In this document: positions 1 to 7,693 of the stretch, one piece after another
Layout of the letters: every line of letters starts with the position of its first letter
Position numbering within the stretch: the first letter of the stretch is position 1
From: Dehalococcoidia bacterium
Lineage (GTDB): Bacteria > Chloroflexota > Dehalococcoidia > Tepidiformales > Tepidiformaceae
Length of the DNA stretch: 60,983 nt
Reading direction: 5' to 3'
NCBI GenBank assembly: GCA_003104995.1
Contig: PQAO01000027.1
Span: forward strand, 220,289 to 281,271
The notes under the pieces: generated by a model
What the model saw: only the letters and a program-made list of their open reading frames with translations
What the model was told of the DNA's origin: nothing
Databases searched by the model: none
Translations under genes and position numbers: made by a program

Positions 1-867
1 GCCGGCGTCCGCATGCGCATCGCACCCGCCGGCACGGACGCCCGGGCCCTGGCCGCCCAGGTTGGCGCCCAGGTGGTGGCCGGCGACCAACCGGCCGGCA
101 ACGGCGGAGCCCCCGTGTATGCCGAAATGCTCGACCCGACGCTCCCGGCCGTCACCATCCCCGGGGCCGTGGCGCCCGTATCCCACTCCAACCGCTCCCT
201 CCTGGCAATGGCCATCTCGATGGCTACCTTCCTCGACGCCAACCGGGGAGGCCCCTGGATGTCCACCCTCCCGCTGTCGCAGTGGGAAGGGCTGATGGGC
301 GCACTCATCCCCCTCTACCTGGGCAAGCCCCTGGTCATCCCCAAGCCCGGGGCCGACCCGGATACCCTGCTGGCGCTGATCTCGCAGCACCAACTCGGTT
401 ATGTCGTCTCCGACCTGCCCTCCTTCGCCCACGCGTGCCGCGAGGCCAAACGCGCCGCCAAGGACGCCCGCCGCGTCTTGACCGCCGCGCTGGTCGCCGT
501 TGACGGGCCCTTCGACGCCGACCAGCGCCGCCGCGTGAGCAAGGCCCTCGAGTCCCCCGCCCTTACCTTCTGGGGATTGCCCGAGACCGGCCCCGTGTTC
601 GCCGCACACCAGTCCTGGTACCTCGATGAATCCGTCGGCCTCCCCATGACCAACGCCCACGTCGTCCCCTCCGACCCCCGCACCGGCCAGCCTATCCAGG
701 CCCTCTGGGAACTCGTCGAGTTGGCCGAGGTCACCGTCTTTACCCCATCCCTCATGACCGGCTACGACGGCCACCAGGCCCCCGAACGCTTCGCCGGACA
801 CCGCTTCCGTACCGGTATGCTCGCATCCTCCGATGCCAACGGCATGGTCTACCTCCTCGGCCGCTGA
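1..867 (+). CDS. Degenerate AMP-binding (acyl-adenylate-forming) domain protein, 5' end outside window
   Basis: The frame is open from base 1, so the gene probably begins upstream; the first in-window ATG is at 13. The protein follows the order of the large domain of class I adenylate-forming enzymes. The region equivalent to the A5 motif reads WGLPETGPV, and the end reads FRTGMLASSDANG then VYLLGR. Several catalytic parts are missing. The Ser/Thr/Gly-rich P-loop that should precede SHSN is replaced by IPGAVAP. The ribose-binding Asp of RTGD is Met. The protein stops at the GR hinge, so the C-terminal domain with the catalytic Lys is absent, and I see no continuation in other frames after the stop. 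I infer a non-catalytic relative or a decaying gene; an accessory domain of a larger upstream protein is also possible. Confidence 0.6.
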   Translation, partial: AGVRMRIAPAGTDARALAAQVGAQVVAGDQPAGNGGAPVYAEMLDPTLPAVTIPGAVAPVSHSNRSLLAMAISMATFLDANRGGPWMSTLPLSQWEGLMGALIPLYLGKPLVIPKPGADPDTLLALISQHQLGYVVSDLPSFAHACREAKRAAKDARRVLTAALVAVDGPFDADQRRRVSKALESPALTFWGLPETGPVFAAHQSWYLDESVGLPMTNAHVVPSDPRTGQPIQALWELVELAEVTVFTPSLMTGYDGHQAPERFAGHRFRTGMLASSDANGMVYLLGR

Positions 868-1214
868 ACGAGTGAGGCCCGGGGGACCGCGGCGAGCCGC
901 GAAACGGAAGCCTCACTGAGCGGCGAAGAGGTTGACGAGCCAGCCGAAGCCGGTGTGCGGAGTGTTAAGGGATCTGCTCCGCCGCACCCTGCTGCTCCGC
1001 CCCACCCTGGGATGCCTCGACAGTCCTCTGGCTCCCGCTCCTCAGGGCATTGAACAGCCCCCGAAAAACAGCACGACGGTGCCCAGCAACACCCCGCCGT
1101 CCTTGCGTTACCTTCTTCATCGTCGGGTTCCCCTCCGGTTCGTTCGTCGCTGAACTTACCTTGCGAGTGACCCACCCTTACACACTCAACGGATCGCTAC
1201 TCCGCGACGGTCCG
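868..1214. other. Intergenic stretch with only weak coding signals
   Basis: This gap of about 350 bases lies between the adenylation-domain gene and the next plus-strand gene. I see no RNA gene and no strong terminator. Its only coding-like content is a broken small reading frame on the minus strand (separate entry). Its right end runs into a TATAAT box. Confidence 0.5.
913..1120 (-). pseudogene. Possible broken small membrane-protein ORF
   Basis: An ATG (1120-1118) with a strong GGAGGGG ribosome site nine bases upstream opens a 51-codon frame ending at 965. In that frame the start (MKKVTQG) and a later part (LFNALRSG) look protein-like. The stretch between them makes a plausible membrane segment (VLLGTVVLFFGG) only in the neighbouring frame. 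After the stop, the same neighbouring frame reads NTPHTGFGWLVNLFAAQ and ends with TGA at 913, with almost all codons ending in G or C. This looks like one small membrane protein broken by frameshifts or sequencing indels, but chance cannot be excluded in such GC-rich DNA. Confidence 0.25.
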
Positions 1215-1220
1215 TATAAT
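1215..1220 (+). promoter_or_regulatory. -10 box (TATAAT) of a probably leaderless transcript
   Basis: A perfect TATAAT ends only eight bases before the ATG at 1229, so transcription would start at or next to the start codon. No ribosome site fits in the remaining space. I find no convincing -35 element at the usual distance. Confidence 0.5.
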
Positions 1221-1228
1221 CCCTCCGC

Positions 1229-1534
1229 ATGTCGCTCTACGTGGCCTATTTCCACTTTAAGCCCGGCACCAACGTGCTCCAGGGCCTCGCCGCCTTCGAG
1301 CGGCGCAAGGCATTCGAACACCCGGTCCATGCGAACGTGCTCGGCGAGTACTGGGTCAATGCGCCCGAGGGCATGCCCCAGGTCATCCTCGTCTGGGAGG
1401 CCGGCGACGAAGGCCCCGGGGACTACTACGAGGCCGCCTGGGGCGACATCTTCGACATCACGATCTCCCTGGCAACACAACCAGTGAGCGAGATCCCCGG
1501 CGACCTCCCGGAGAGCCTGAAGGACCGGATGTAA
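1229..1534 (+). CDS. Small DUF3303-like protein
   Basis: This 101-residue soluble protein begins with a beta-strand pattern (YVAYFHFKPG). It continues with a central segment on comparing values (HANVLGEYWVNAPEG), then VILVWEAGD and an acidic, aromatic C-terminal part ending in a TISLATQPVSEI strand. The layout matches small single-domain proteins of the DUF3303 / dimeric alpha-beta barrel type, usually about 90 to 110 residues with no known reaction. It sits between a TATAAT box eight bases upstream, suggesting a leaderless mRNA, and a kinase gene starting five bases downstream of its stop, so the two are probably cotranscribed. Family assignment is by fold-like pattern only. Confidence 0.6.
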   Translation: MSLYVAYFHFKPGTNVLQGLAAFERRKAFEHPVHANVLGEYWVNAPEGMPQVILVWEAGDEGPGDYYEAAWGDIFDITISLATQPVSEIPGDLPESLKDRM

Positions 1535-1539
1535 GGCAC

Positions 1540-2142
1540 ATGGCCGTGCGCGATCTTCCGGGATCCACCATCGGACGGCGCATCATCGTGGTCGGCCCGA
1601 GCTGTTCGGGGAAGACCACGCTCGGCGCGGAGATCGCTCGGCGAATCGGCGGGCCGTTCATCGAGCTCGACGCACTGTTCTGGAAGCCGGGGTGGACCGC
1701 GCCGCCGGACGAGGAGTTTCGCGCCAGGCTTATCGAAACGCACACGGGTGACACCTGGGTGAGCGCCGGGAACTACCTCCGGCACACCCGGCACCTCACC
1801 TGGCCGCTCGCCGACACGATCATCTGGCTCGACTTCCCACTTCACCTGACCACCCGGCGGGTGTTCGCGCGGTCCTGGCATCGCTGGCGAAGCAAGGAGT
1901 TGCTCTGGGGCACCAACCACGAGAGGTTCTGGGACCAGCTGATGCTCTGGAGTCCCAGCAATTCGCTCATCGCCTACAACGTTTCCCGGCACCGGCGAAA
2001 CCGCCAGGTCTTCCGGCGGGCAATGGAAGAAGGAAGAGCCGCAGGTAAGCGCTTCCTGCGGCTCGAATCACCGTTCGCGGTGGAACGGTTGCTTGAGAAC
2101 CTTGCCGCGGACGTCGAGCGGACGAAGCCTACCGCCCCTTGA
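1540..2142 (+). CDS. P-loop kinase, adenylate-kinase-like / FlaR-type
   Basis: This 200-residue cytoplasmic protein has a Walker A loop GPSCSGKTT at residues 19-27, followed by ELDALFWKPGW. That segment is typical of the small kinases annotated as DNA topology modulation protein FlaR or adenylate-kinase-like. A later IIWLDFPLHLTTRRV strand fits a Walker B/LID region, and Arg-rich helices (RSWHRWRSKE, SRHRRNRQVF) supply the phosphate-binding arginines. The substrate is unknown; a nucleotide or small metabolite is likely. It follows the DUF3303-like gene by five bases. Its 3' end overlaps the convergent enoyl-CoA hydratase gene by 14 bases. Confidence 0.75.
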   Translation: MAVRDLPGSTIGRRIIVVGPSCSGKTTLGAEIARRIGGPFIELDALFWKPGWTAPPDEEFRARLIETHTGDTWVSAGNYLRHTRHLTWPLADTIIWLDFPLHLTTRRVFARSWHRWRSKELLWGTNHERFWDQLMLWSPSNSLIAYNVSRHRRNRQVFRRAMEEGRAAGKRFLRLESPFAVERLLENLAADVERTKPTAP

Positions 2143-2938
2143 ACTGCGGCTCGCGGCGCTCGGCGAACGCCGAAAGCCCTTCCTTGAAGTCGTCGCTCTG
2201 GAAGAGCGGCAGCAGCTGCAGGAAGATATGGTCCACGGCGGCCTCGAACGTCTCATCCTGGCCGAGGCGCATCATGCGCTTGGTCGACTGGACGCTCAGG
2301 GGTGCGTTGTTCGCGATCTGGGTTGCCCACTTACGGGCTTCGGTCATCAGCTCATCGTGGGGTACCACTTTGTTGACGAGCCCGAGTTCGAGCGAGCGGT
2401 TGGCATCCAGCACGTCGCCCAGGAAAGCCACCTCGGCCGCTTTCGCCCAGCCCAGCAGCCGCGGCAGGTACCAGCAGCCGCCGCTTTCCGGCAGCACGCC
2501 GCGCTTGGCAAAAACCGCGCCGAGCTTGGCGTTCTCGCTCGCTATGCGGATGTCGCACCCCAGCGCCAGGTCCATGCCATAGCCAGCCGCGGCGCCGTTC
2601 AGCGCGCAGACGATCGGCTTGTCCATCCGGTTGATGACGATCGGTGGCGAGTTGTGGAGGTCGAACAACTGGTATCCGCGGCGGCCCGGCTGAATTGCGC
2701 CATCGCCCCCGGCCGTCTGATCTTTCAGATCGAGGCCGGAACAGAAGCCGCGGCCGGCACCGGTGAGGATAACCACGCGGACATCGGGGTCGATGTTGGC
2801 TGCCTGGAGCGTCGTCGAGAGCGCGTTCAGCATGGGCCCGCTGATCGCATTCAGCCGGTCGGGCCGGTTCAGGGTGATGGTCAGGATATGGTCGGCTTGT
2901 TCGACCAGGAGTTCTTCGGTCGGCGATGCGGGTACCAA
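2129..2938 (-). CDS. Enoyl-CoA hydratase/isomerase family protein
   Basis: This crotonase-fold protein of 269 residues uses a TTG start at 2938, chosen because GGAGGA lies five bases upstream; a longer open frame to 3166 has no family similarity. The oxyanion-hole regions GFCSGLDL (about 65-72) and NGAAAGYGMDLALGCDI (about 114-130) are clear. The two classical hydratase glutamates are not both present: the first position is Asp (D123 in GMDL) and the second falls in AVFAKRG, with a Glu instead in LPESGG (E151). That pattern fits an isomerase or other crotonase activity better than a textbook hydratase. It would act on acyl-CoA in the cytoplasm, in keeping with the CoA-transferases elsewhere in the window. 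Confidence 0.85.
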   Translation of the reverse strand: MVPASPTEELLVEQADHILTITLNRPDRLNAISGPMLNALSTTLQAANIDPDVRVVILTGAGRGFCSGLDLKDQTAGGDGAIQPGRRGYQLFDLHNSPPIVINRMDKPIVCALNGAAAGYGMDLALGCDIRIASENAKLGAVFAKRGVLPESGGCWYLPRLLGWAKAAEVAFLGDVLDANRSLELGLVNKVVPHDELMTEARKWATQIANNAPLSVQSTKRMMRLGQDETFEAAVDHIFLQLLPLFQSDDFKEGLSAFAERREPQFKGR

Positions 2939-3012
2939 TGCGTTCCTCCAGCGATCCGTTTCAGGACATCGCCCGGAGTGTTGCATCATGAGACTCACCC
3001 GGCAACCGCCGC

Positions 3013-3870
3013 CTACTTCAGCAGGAACTCCCGGAGGGTCAGCCCGCTTGCCTGGACGTCGGCAGCGACCCCCTGGCCGACGTAGCGGACGTGCCAGGGC
3101 TCGTAGGCGTAGCCCGTTATGTCTTCCTTGCCCTCGGGGTAACTGATGATGAACCCGTACTTCCACGAGTTCTCCGCCAGCCAGTCTGCCTCGGCGGTGC
3201 CGATGAGATCCTCCAGGAACAGCCCGCGCGCGCCAACGTCGGCGGTTGTCCCGAGCTGGTGTTCGCTATGGCCGGCCCGGGCACTCGTGCGGTCCGCCTG
3301 CTCCTTCCCGTACGTCTGCACCCAGTAGTTGTAGGTGTCTGCCTGCGTCTGGTAGCTCCGGAACGAGCTGTTCACCTGCAAGACGAAGCCATCGGCGCGG
3401 GCCGCGTCGAACATCTCCCGCAGCGCCCCCAGCGCTTCCGTGCGCATGTACTGGGCGCCCTGCGCGGAGATCGCCCCGGGGAGCTCCTCCAGGTCGGGCG
3501 GGACGCAATCGGCGGGCAGGCGGTTTTGCTTGTCCAGCGGCACGAGGATGTCGTTGCAGGCAAGGACGGTTGTCCCATCGGGGCCCGGCTCGTTTGTGGG
3601 CGTGCGCGTGGGGTCAGCGTTTCCCGGCGAGTCTGTCGCGGACGGGTCCGGCGTCGAGGTATTCGCCGCGGCAGTCTCCGTCGGACCGACTCCCGCACCG
3701 CCATCGCCGCCACCCGAACCGCCAAAGCTGTCGGCGGCGACAACCACCAGAATGATGAAGCTGGCGGCCACCGCAAGAATGGCGCCAGTGAAGATTGGCT
3801 GCCAGGAAGTCGACTTGTCCCGCCCACCGACGTTCGAACGTTGTTGCTGCCGCGTGCGGGACTTCGCCAT
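3013..3870 (-). CDS. Membrane-anchored D-Ala-D-Ala carboxypeptidase, VanY/M15B type
   Basis: A basic N-terminus (MAKSRTRQQQRS) leads into a single membrane segment (FTGAILAVAASFIILVVVAA), then a low-complexity Gly/Thr/Pro linker and an extracellular peptidase domain. The domain carries the M15B signature: SFRSYQTQ, then GHSEHQLGTTADV with the His and Asp zinc ligands, and EPWHVRYVG with the third His. Such enzymes trim the terminal D-Ala from peptidoglycan stem peptides. I prefer the ATG at 3870 (AAGG upstream); an in-frame ATG at 3891 would add seven residues. The gene is followed by the crotonase gene on the same strand with about 70 bases between, and preceded by a hydrolase gene. Confidence 0.9.
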   Translation of the reverse strand: MAKSRTRQQQRSNVGGRDKSTSWQPIFTGAILAVAASFIILVVVAADSFGGSGGGDGGAGVGPTETAAANTSTPDPSATDSPGNADPTRTPTNEPGPDGTTVLACNDILVPLDKQNRLPADCVPPDLEELPGAISAQGAQYMRTEALGALREMFDAARADGFVLQVNSSFRSYQTQADTYNYWVQTYGKEQADRTSARAGHSEHQLGTTADVGARGLFLEDLIGTAEADWLAENSWKYGFIISYPEGKEDITGYAYEPWHVRYVGQGVAADVQASGLTLREFLLK

Positions 3871-3918
3871 TCGCCCAACCTTAACGCTCATCGCTGTTCC
3901 GGCCCAACGACCGGCGGT

Positions 3919-4713
3919 TCAGTCCGGGGAAACGCGCGGGTCATGCGCAATGTCATCCAGGAAGGCCCGCAAAAGCGCACTCGTGATCGCAGGCTGTTCG
4001 AGCTGGAAGAAGTGACCGCTGCCGGCGATCGGCTCCTGCCGCACGAAGACCGTCTGGTCGCGCAGCCAGGCCGGAGCGCCCAGCGGGGCCCCCGACCAGA
4101 TCGCCATGAAGGGCTTCTTGTCGGCCAGCCGAACGAGTTCGCCAAAGCGGGCTGCCACCTCCGGGAATCCATCCAGCATTCCAGCCGCTACGTCGGGCGG
4201 GCACGACATCAACACCTGGCCGTAGGCGCGGACCTCCGGCGAGGTCGCCTTGCTCCAGAAACGCTCCACCATCCGCGCGGCGGGCTCCATCGAGCGCACT
4301 TCCCGGATACGCTCGGGAAGCCCCGGCCCCCGGCTCTCGGCCAGCCCCGGGTCGATCGGTGAATCGCCGAGGACCGTCCCCAGCACCAGGTCCGGGTGCC
4401 GTTCGTTCAACACCAGCGCGATCACGCCACCGAGACTGTGGCCCACGATCACCGCGGGCGCGACGCCAAGCTCCCGGATCAGCGCCGCGACGTCGTCCGC
4501 GGCCGTTACCACGTCGAATGGTGGCACTGCGGCCGAACCGCCGCGCCCGCGAAGGTCCACGTTGATGCAGCGGTGATCGCGGCCCAAGTCTTCCACCTGC
4601 GGCGCCCATGCCCGCCGGTCACAGGCGAACCCGTGAACGAATACGAACGCCGGGCTCCCGGTGCCGGTGTCATCGAACGAGAGCGTCACGCCGTTGACCG
4701 TCAGTTCCGCCAA
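3919..4713 (-). CDS. Alpha/beta hydrolase
   Basis: This 264-residue enzyme has the complete alpha/beta hydrolase layout: HGF oxyanion loop near residue 27, nucleophile elbow GHSLGG with Ser93, and a C-terminal SGHFFQLEQP supplying the catalytic His. There is no signal peptide, so it is cytoplasmic. The substrate cannot be read from sequence; esterases, enol-lactonases and C-C hydrolases share this layout. The start overlaps the end of the larger upstream hydrolase gene (stop at 4701) by 13 bases, so the two are cotranscribed and probably translationally coupled. Confidence 0.85.
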   Translation of the reverse strand: MAELTVNGVTLSFDDTGTGSPAFVFVHGFACDRRAWAPQVEDLGRDHRCINVDLRGRGGSAAVPPFDVVTAADDVAALIRELGVAPAVIVGHSLGGVIALVLNERHPDLVLGTVLGDSPIDPGLAESRGPGLPERIREVRSMEPAARMVERFWSKATSPEVRAYGQVLMSCPPDVAAGMLDGFPEVAARFGELVRLADKKPFMAIWSGAPLGAPAWLRDQTVFVRQEPIAGSGHFFQLEQPAITSALLRAFLDDIAHDPRVSPD

Positions 4714-6134
4714 CGCATCACCCTGTGGTGCTTACGCTGCTTCCGGTGGGCGAGCCTCCCTGCCAGGCGACGAACGGTCCCCCCGGCATGGCGGCTCCGT
4801 TCGAGTACCGAGGCTCCGCGCTGCGTGACGGCCTTCGTGTCCACCCGCTGCGCCGCTTCACGAAGGACCTCCGGCGCGTGCCGTGAGCCCTCCGAGAGTA
4901 CAGCCAACGCCTCCTGGGCGGCGTGACGCGCCCTCTCCAGGTCTACTTCGTTGAGCGACTTGCGCGCGCGGCGCGTACCAGTGGCGCCCACCGCGCCGAG
5001 CCGCGCGACGACCTCGGCAGCCCGCTCCCGCGCCTGGTCGACATCGACCGCGTGCAGGCCGGGGAGATGGGCCGCCGCGGCGGTGGCCCGGGCGCGCACG
5101 GTCTTCTTCTGCTTGCGCTGCTGCACGCCACGTCGCACCAGGTAGCCTGCGCCCGCAAGCGCGAGCGTCGCGCCGAGACCGGCGACCACCAGCGTGGTCA
5201 TGCTCGGGCCGCGCCGGCGCGCCGCCGTGTGCTCTTCCACCAGCTGCTCCAGCGCCGGGCCCTGGGGCACGGGCTCGAACTGGCCGGATTCCACATCCGC
5301 CAGGAACTCGCGGACCGCCTCCGTGAACGCATCGGGGTTGTCGCCAGGGACGCTGTGTCCGGCGCCGGGGACCACCACCAGCCGCGATCGCCGGACCTCC
5401 TGGGCGCAGCGCTCCGCGACCTCGGGAGTGAGCACATCGCTCTCACCGCCACGCACCAGGAGCGTCGGCACGCCGATGTTGCGGAACAGCTGCCACGACT
5501 CGTCGTTGCTGAGCGTGCCACCGATCTTCAGGCCGTCATCCGGCTGGCGGAAGCGCTTATCGAATTTCCACGTCCATTTGCCCGTCTCCGTCGGCTTCAG
5601 GCGGTGGCGCATCCGCTCACGGATGTTTTCGAGTGTGCGCCGCTGGTTGAAACGGTGCGCCAGTTCGACGAATTCCTCGAACTCCAGCTCATCCGGGCCC
5701 CGCGTGAACCGGACGATGTTGTCCACACCCTCTTTCGCCGACTCCGGACCGACATCTACAAGCACCAGCGCGCGGACATGCTGCGGATAGGCGTTCGTAT
5801 ACGAGACCGAGTTGAGTCCGCCCATGCTGTGACCGATGAGGATGAACCGGTCGAGATTGAGGGCTTTGCGGAATCCCTCCAGGTCGGCGACAAACGCATC
5901 CCGCGAATAGTCGCCGCTCTCGGACCAGTCGCTATCGCCGTGGCCACGCTGGTCGAGCGCAAGCAACCGGTAACGGTCCTGCATGCGCTCGGCGAACTCA
6001 TCGAACATGTGGCCCGAGACGCCAAAGCCGTGGAGCATCACAATCGGCGGTGCCGAAGGGCTGCCCCATTCCTGGTAGCTCAAGTTGAGCCCGTCGACGG
6101 AAACGCTTCGCTCAAGGTATCCGGCGGTCACCAT
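4701..6134 (-). CDS. Alpha/beta hydrolase fused to a membrane segment and a basic Ala/Arg-rich tail
   Basis: The ATG at 6134 is chosen because GGGAGG lies about nine bases upstream; the frame is open 66 bases further. Residues 1-285 are a complete hydrolase with HGFG (35-38), nucleophile Ser103 in GHSMGG, Asp233 and His260. Residues 312-333 (MTTLVVAGLGATLALAGAGYLV) form one hydrophobic helix. The last 140 residues are rich in Ala, Arg and Lys, with helical repeats (QARERAAEVVARLG, ERARHAAQEALAVL) and a strongly basic end (HRKQRKHHRVMRWRN). The tail resembles histone-H1-like or nucleoid-binding tails but could bind acidic lipids or cell-wall polymers. The enzyme part is certain; the role of the fusion is unknown. 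Confidence 0.8.
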   Translation of the reverse strand: MVTAGYLERSVSVDGLNLSYQEWGSPSAPPIVMLHGFGVSGHMFDEFAERMQDRYRLLALDQRGHGDSDWSESGDYSRDAFVADLEGFRKALNLDRFILIGHSMGGLNSVSYTNAYPQHVRALVLVDVGPESAKEGVDNIVRFTRGPDELEFEEFVELAHRFNQRRTLENIRERMRHRLKPTETGKWTWKFDKRFRQPDDGLKIGGTLSNDESWQLFRNIGVPTLLVRGGESDVLTPEVAERCAQEVRRSRLVVVPGAGHSVPGDNPDAFTEAVREFLADVESGQFEPVPQGPALEQLVEEHTAARRRGPSMTTLVVAGLGATLALAGAGYLVRRGVQQRKQKKTVRARATAAAAHLPGLHAVDVDQARERAAEVVARLGAVGATGTRRARKSLNEVDLERARHAAQEALAVLSEGSRHAPEVLREAAQRVDTKAVTQRGASVLERSRHAGGTVRRLAGRLAHRKQRKHHRVMRWRN

Positions 6135-6190
6135 ATCGGGGTCACCTCCCATCGTTCTTTCGCGCACTGGCGAAGGGATCGCGAACAACG

Positions 6191-6196
6191 ATGATA
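6191..6196 (-). promoter_or_regulatory. Extended -10 box for the hydrolase pair
   Basis: On the minus strand the sequence TGTTATCAT gives a TATCAT hexamer with the TGn extension, about 55 bases upstream of the ATG at 6134. This would yield a leader carrying the GGGAGG ribosome site. No clear -35 is seen. Confidence 0.35.
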
Positions 6197-6235
6197 ACAC
6201 CCCCTCCCAGCCCCTACCGGGATGGGCAGCGAAAG

Positions 6236-6886
6236 TTACTCCAGCTCCGGGAGCCCTTGCTCTGAAAGCAACTGGTTGTACGTCCGGACCAACGCATCAC
6301 CCTGGTAGGCAAATCCCCCGCCGGGATTGAACGAGTAGTTGTAGGCGGCCCGCACCGCATACTCACCGCCGTACCCGGCCCGCTCGCCCGCATGCCACGC
6401 CTCGGAGAGCCCGCGGGCCGCGCGATCGGCGTTTGCCTCCGGGTCGAACCGCAGGTCGCCCATGCCGTGGCCATACCCCTGGTCGTGTAGCTGGTACAGC
6501 CCAACCGAGTGTCCGCTGTCTCCGACCGCGTCGGGCCGCCCGCCGCTTTCGATGAGCATGACCGCCTTCAGAAACAGCGGCGGGACGTTGTACTTCTGCC
6601 CCAGCCGGTTGAGCATCCCGTCCCACTGGTCGGGGTCGGCCGGGGTGTTCGAGCTGATCGGCGTGTGCGGCGCTGCCGTCCGGGTCCCGGCCCGCACCGG
6701 GGCAGCCTGCGCTTGCAGCCGCCTCGCGGTTCGGATGGGACCGGGATCGGCGGAGGGAACGCTGAAACCAGCCGGGCTCCCACTCCGGTCGCCGATTGGA
6801 CCGCGGCTGCGCGCCAGCTGGCCCGCTTCGTTCAGCGAAACATGGGCGCCCGAAGGAACACCGGCAGCGGTCGGATCGATGGCCAT
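6236..6886 (-). CDS. SLT-type lytic transglycosylase domain protein without a signal peptide
   Basis: This 216-residue protein has a disordered, Ala/Pro/Ser-rich first 80 residues. It is followed by a lysozyme-like SLT domain: LIESGGRPDAVG with the catalytic Glu113, GHSVGLYQLHDQG, and AAYNYSFNPGGG. Such domains cleave peptidoglycan glycan strands to 1,6-anhydro products. The N-terminus (MAIDPTAAGVPSG) has no hydrophobic signal or membrane segment. Export would therefore need another route, or the protein belongs to a cell-surface or phage-derived machine. The gene is divergent from the DinB-like gene and about 100 bases from the hydrolase promoter. Confidence 0.8.
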   Translation of the reverse strand: MAIDPTAAGVPSGAHVSLNEAGQLARSRGPIGDRSGSPAGFSVPSADPGPIRTARRLQAQAAPVRAGTRTAAPHTPISSNTPADPDQWDGMLNRLGQKYNVPPLFLKAVMLIESGGRPDAVGDSGHSVGLYQLHDQGYGHGMGDLRFDPEANADRAARGLSEAWHAGERAGYGGEYAVRAAYNYSFNPGGGFAYQGDALVRTYNQLLSEQGLPELE

Positions 6887-6979
6887 TCTTCGGCCAGCCT
6901 AGTACGGTTGCATCGCCCGGGCGCATCGGTACCGAGACCGATTCGCGTCCGGAGAATCCCCAATCCGGGCGTGTACCAG

Positions 6980-7486
6980 ATGGCCGAACAGCGCATCCCC
7001 GACCCCACCCTCATGGCCCGCCTCCAGCTCAGCGTGAAGGGCGTGGACTGGGCCGCTTCACTTGTGGCCCACCGCCAGCACGAACAGGTGGACGGCGAGT
7101 GGTCGGCACACCAGCACGTCTCCCACCTCATCGCCGTCGAAACGAACGTCTTCCAGCCGCGAGTCCAGCGAATGATCGACGAGGACCGGCCCGTCTTCGA
7201 ACCGTGGGACGAAGAGGGCTACATGGCAACCGCCTACCGCCCCGATGGCGAAGTCGCGGACCTGGCCGACGAGTTCATGCGCCAGCGCGAAGCGACCGTC
7301 GAACTCTTCAAGTCGCTGGCACCGGAACAATGGAAGTGCACCGGCGCTTGGCCCGCGGGCGAAGTCGACCTCGCGTGGGCAGCCGAGAGATGCGTCGCCC
7401 ACGCGCTGGAGCACTTCGTCGCGCTACTGAACATCCACCAGAACACCGAGCGCCTGCAGGCCCGGCGGTGGTTCGGCGAGGGGTGA
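6980..7486 (+). CDS. DinB-like / damage-inducible-type four-helix protein
   Basis: The ATG at 6980 gives 168 residues with the DinB/YfiT four-helix bundle pattern. A His at about 43 in SAHQHVSHL and a later HALEHFVALLNIH (C-terminal helix) place histidines as in the metal-binding triad of the family. Members are metal-dependent hydrolases or thiol-transferases (mycothiol and bacillithiol transferases), though many have no known function. I see no strong ribosome site. A GTG nine bases upstream is an alternative start. The promoter must lie in the 90-base gap shared with the divergent transglycosylase gene. A strong hairpin follows the stop. Confidence 0.65.
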   Translation: MAEQRIPDPTLMARLQLSVKGVDWAASLVAHRQHEQVDGEWSAHQHVSHLIAVETNVFQPRVQRMIDEDRPVFEPWDEEGYMATAYRPDGEVADLADEFMRQREATVELFKSLAPEQWKCTGAWPAGEVDLAWAAERCVAHALEHFVALLNIHQNTERLQARRWFGEG

Positions 7487-7520
7487 GGCGCCACCGCGAG
7501 TTCCCGCCGCTCAAGATGAC

Positions 7521-7560
7521 GACCGCGCGGGACGGCCTTCACGTTGGCCGTCCCGCGGTC
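7521..7560 (+). terminator. Strong hairpin after the DinB-like gene
   Basis: GCGGGACGGCC (7527-7537) pairs perfectly with 7546-7556 across an eight-base loop. GACC/GGTC extends the stem beyond a two-base bulge. It starts 34 bases after the stop. There is no T tract, so it may be a Rho-assisted or structural terminator. Confidence 0.55.
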
Positions 7561-7658
7561 CGCCTCAACCGGGACAGGGGTGCGCCGGGCTTGACGGCCG
7601 TCCGGCTGCCGAACCTCACCCTCGTGGTCGTTTCCATCGCGTGCTCGATCGCCCACCA

Positions 7659-7664
7659 TAGGAT
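7659..7664 (+). promoter_or_regulatory. -10 box (TAGGAT) for the TerB-like gene
   Basis: TAGGAT lies 29 bases before the ATG at 7694. A strong GGGGAGG ribosome site (about 7680-7686) sits between. No convincing -35 is seen. Confidence 0.35.
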
Positions 7665-7693
7665 CACCAATTTCATTTCGGGGAGGCCGCACG

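Noticed and set aside
849..1175. A 108-codon minus-strand frame
   Set aside because: Its reading has a Cys/Gly/Pro-rich composition unlike real proteins here; the neighbouring frames look more protein-like (see the broken small ORF).
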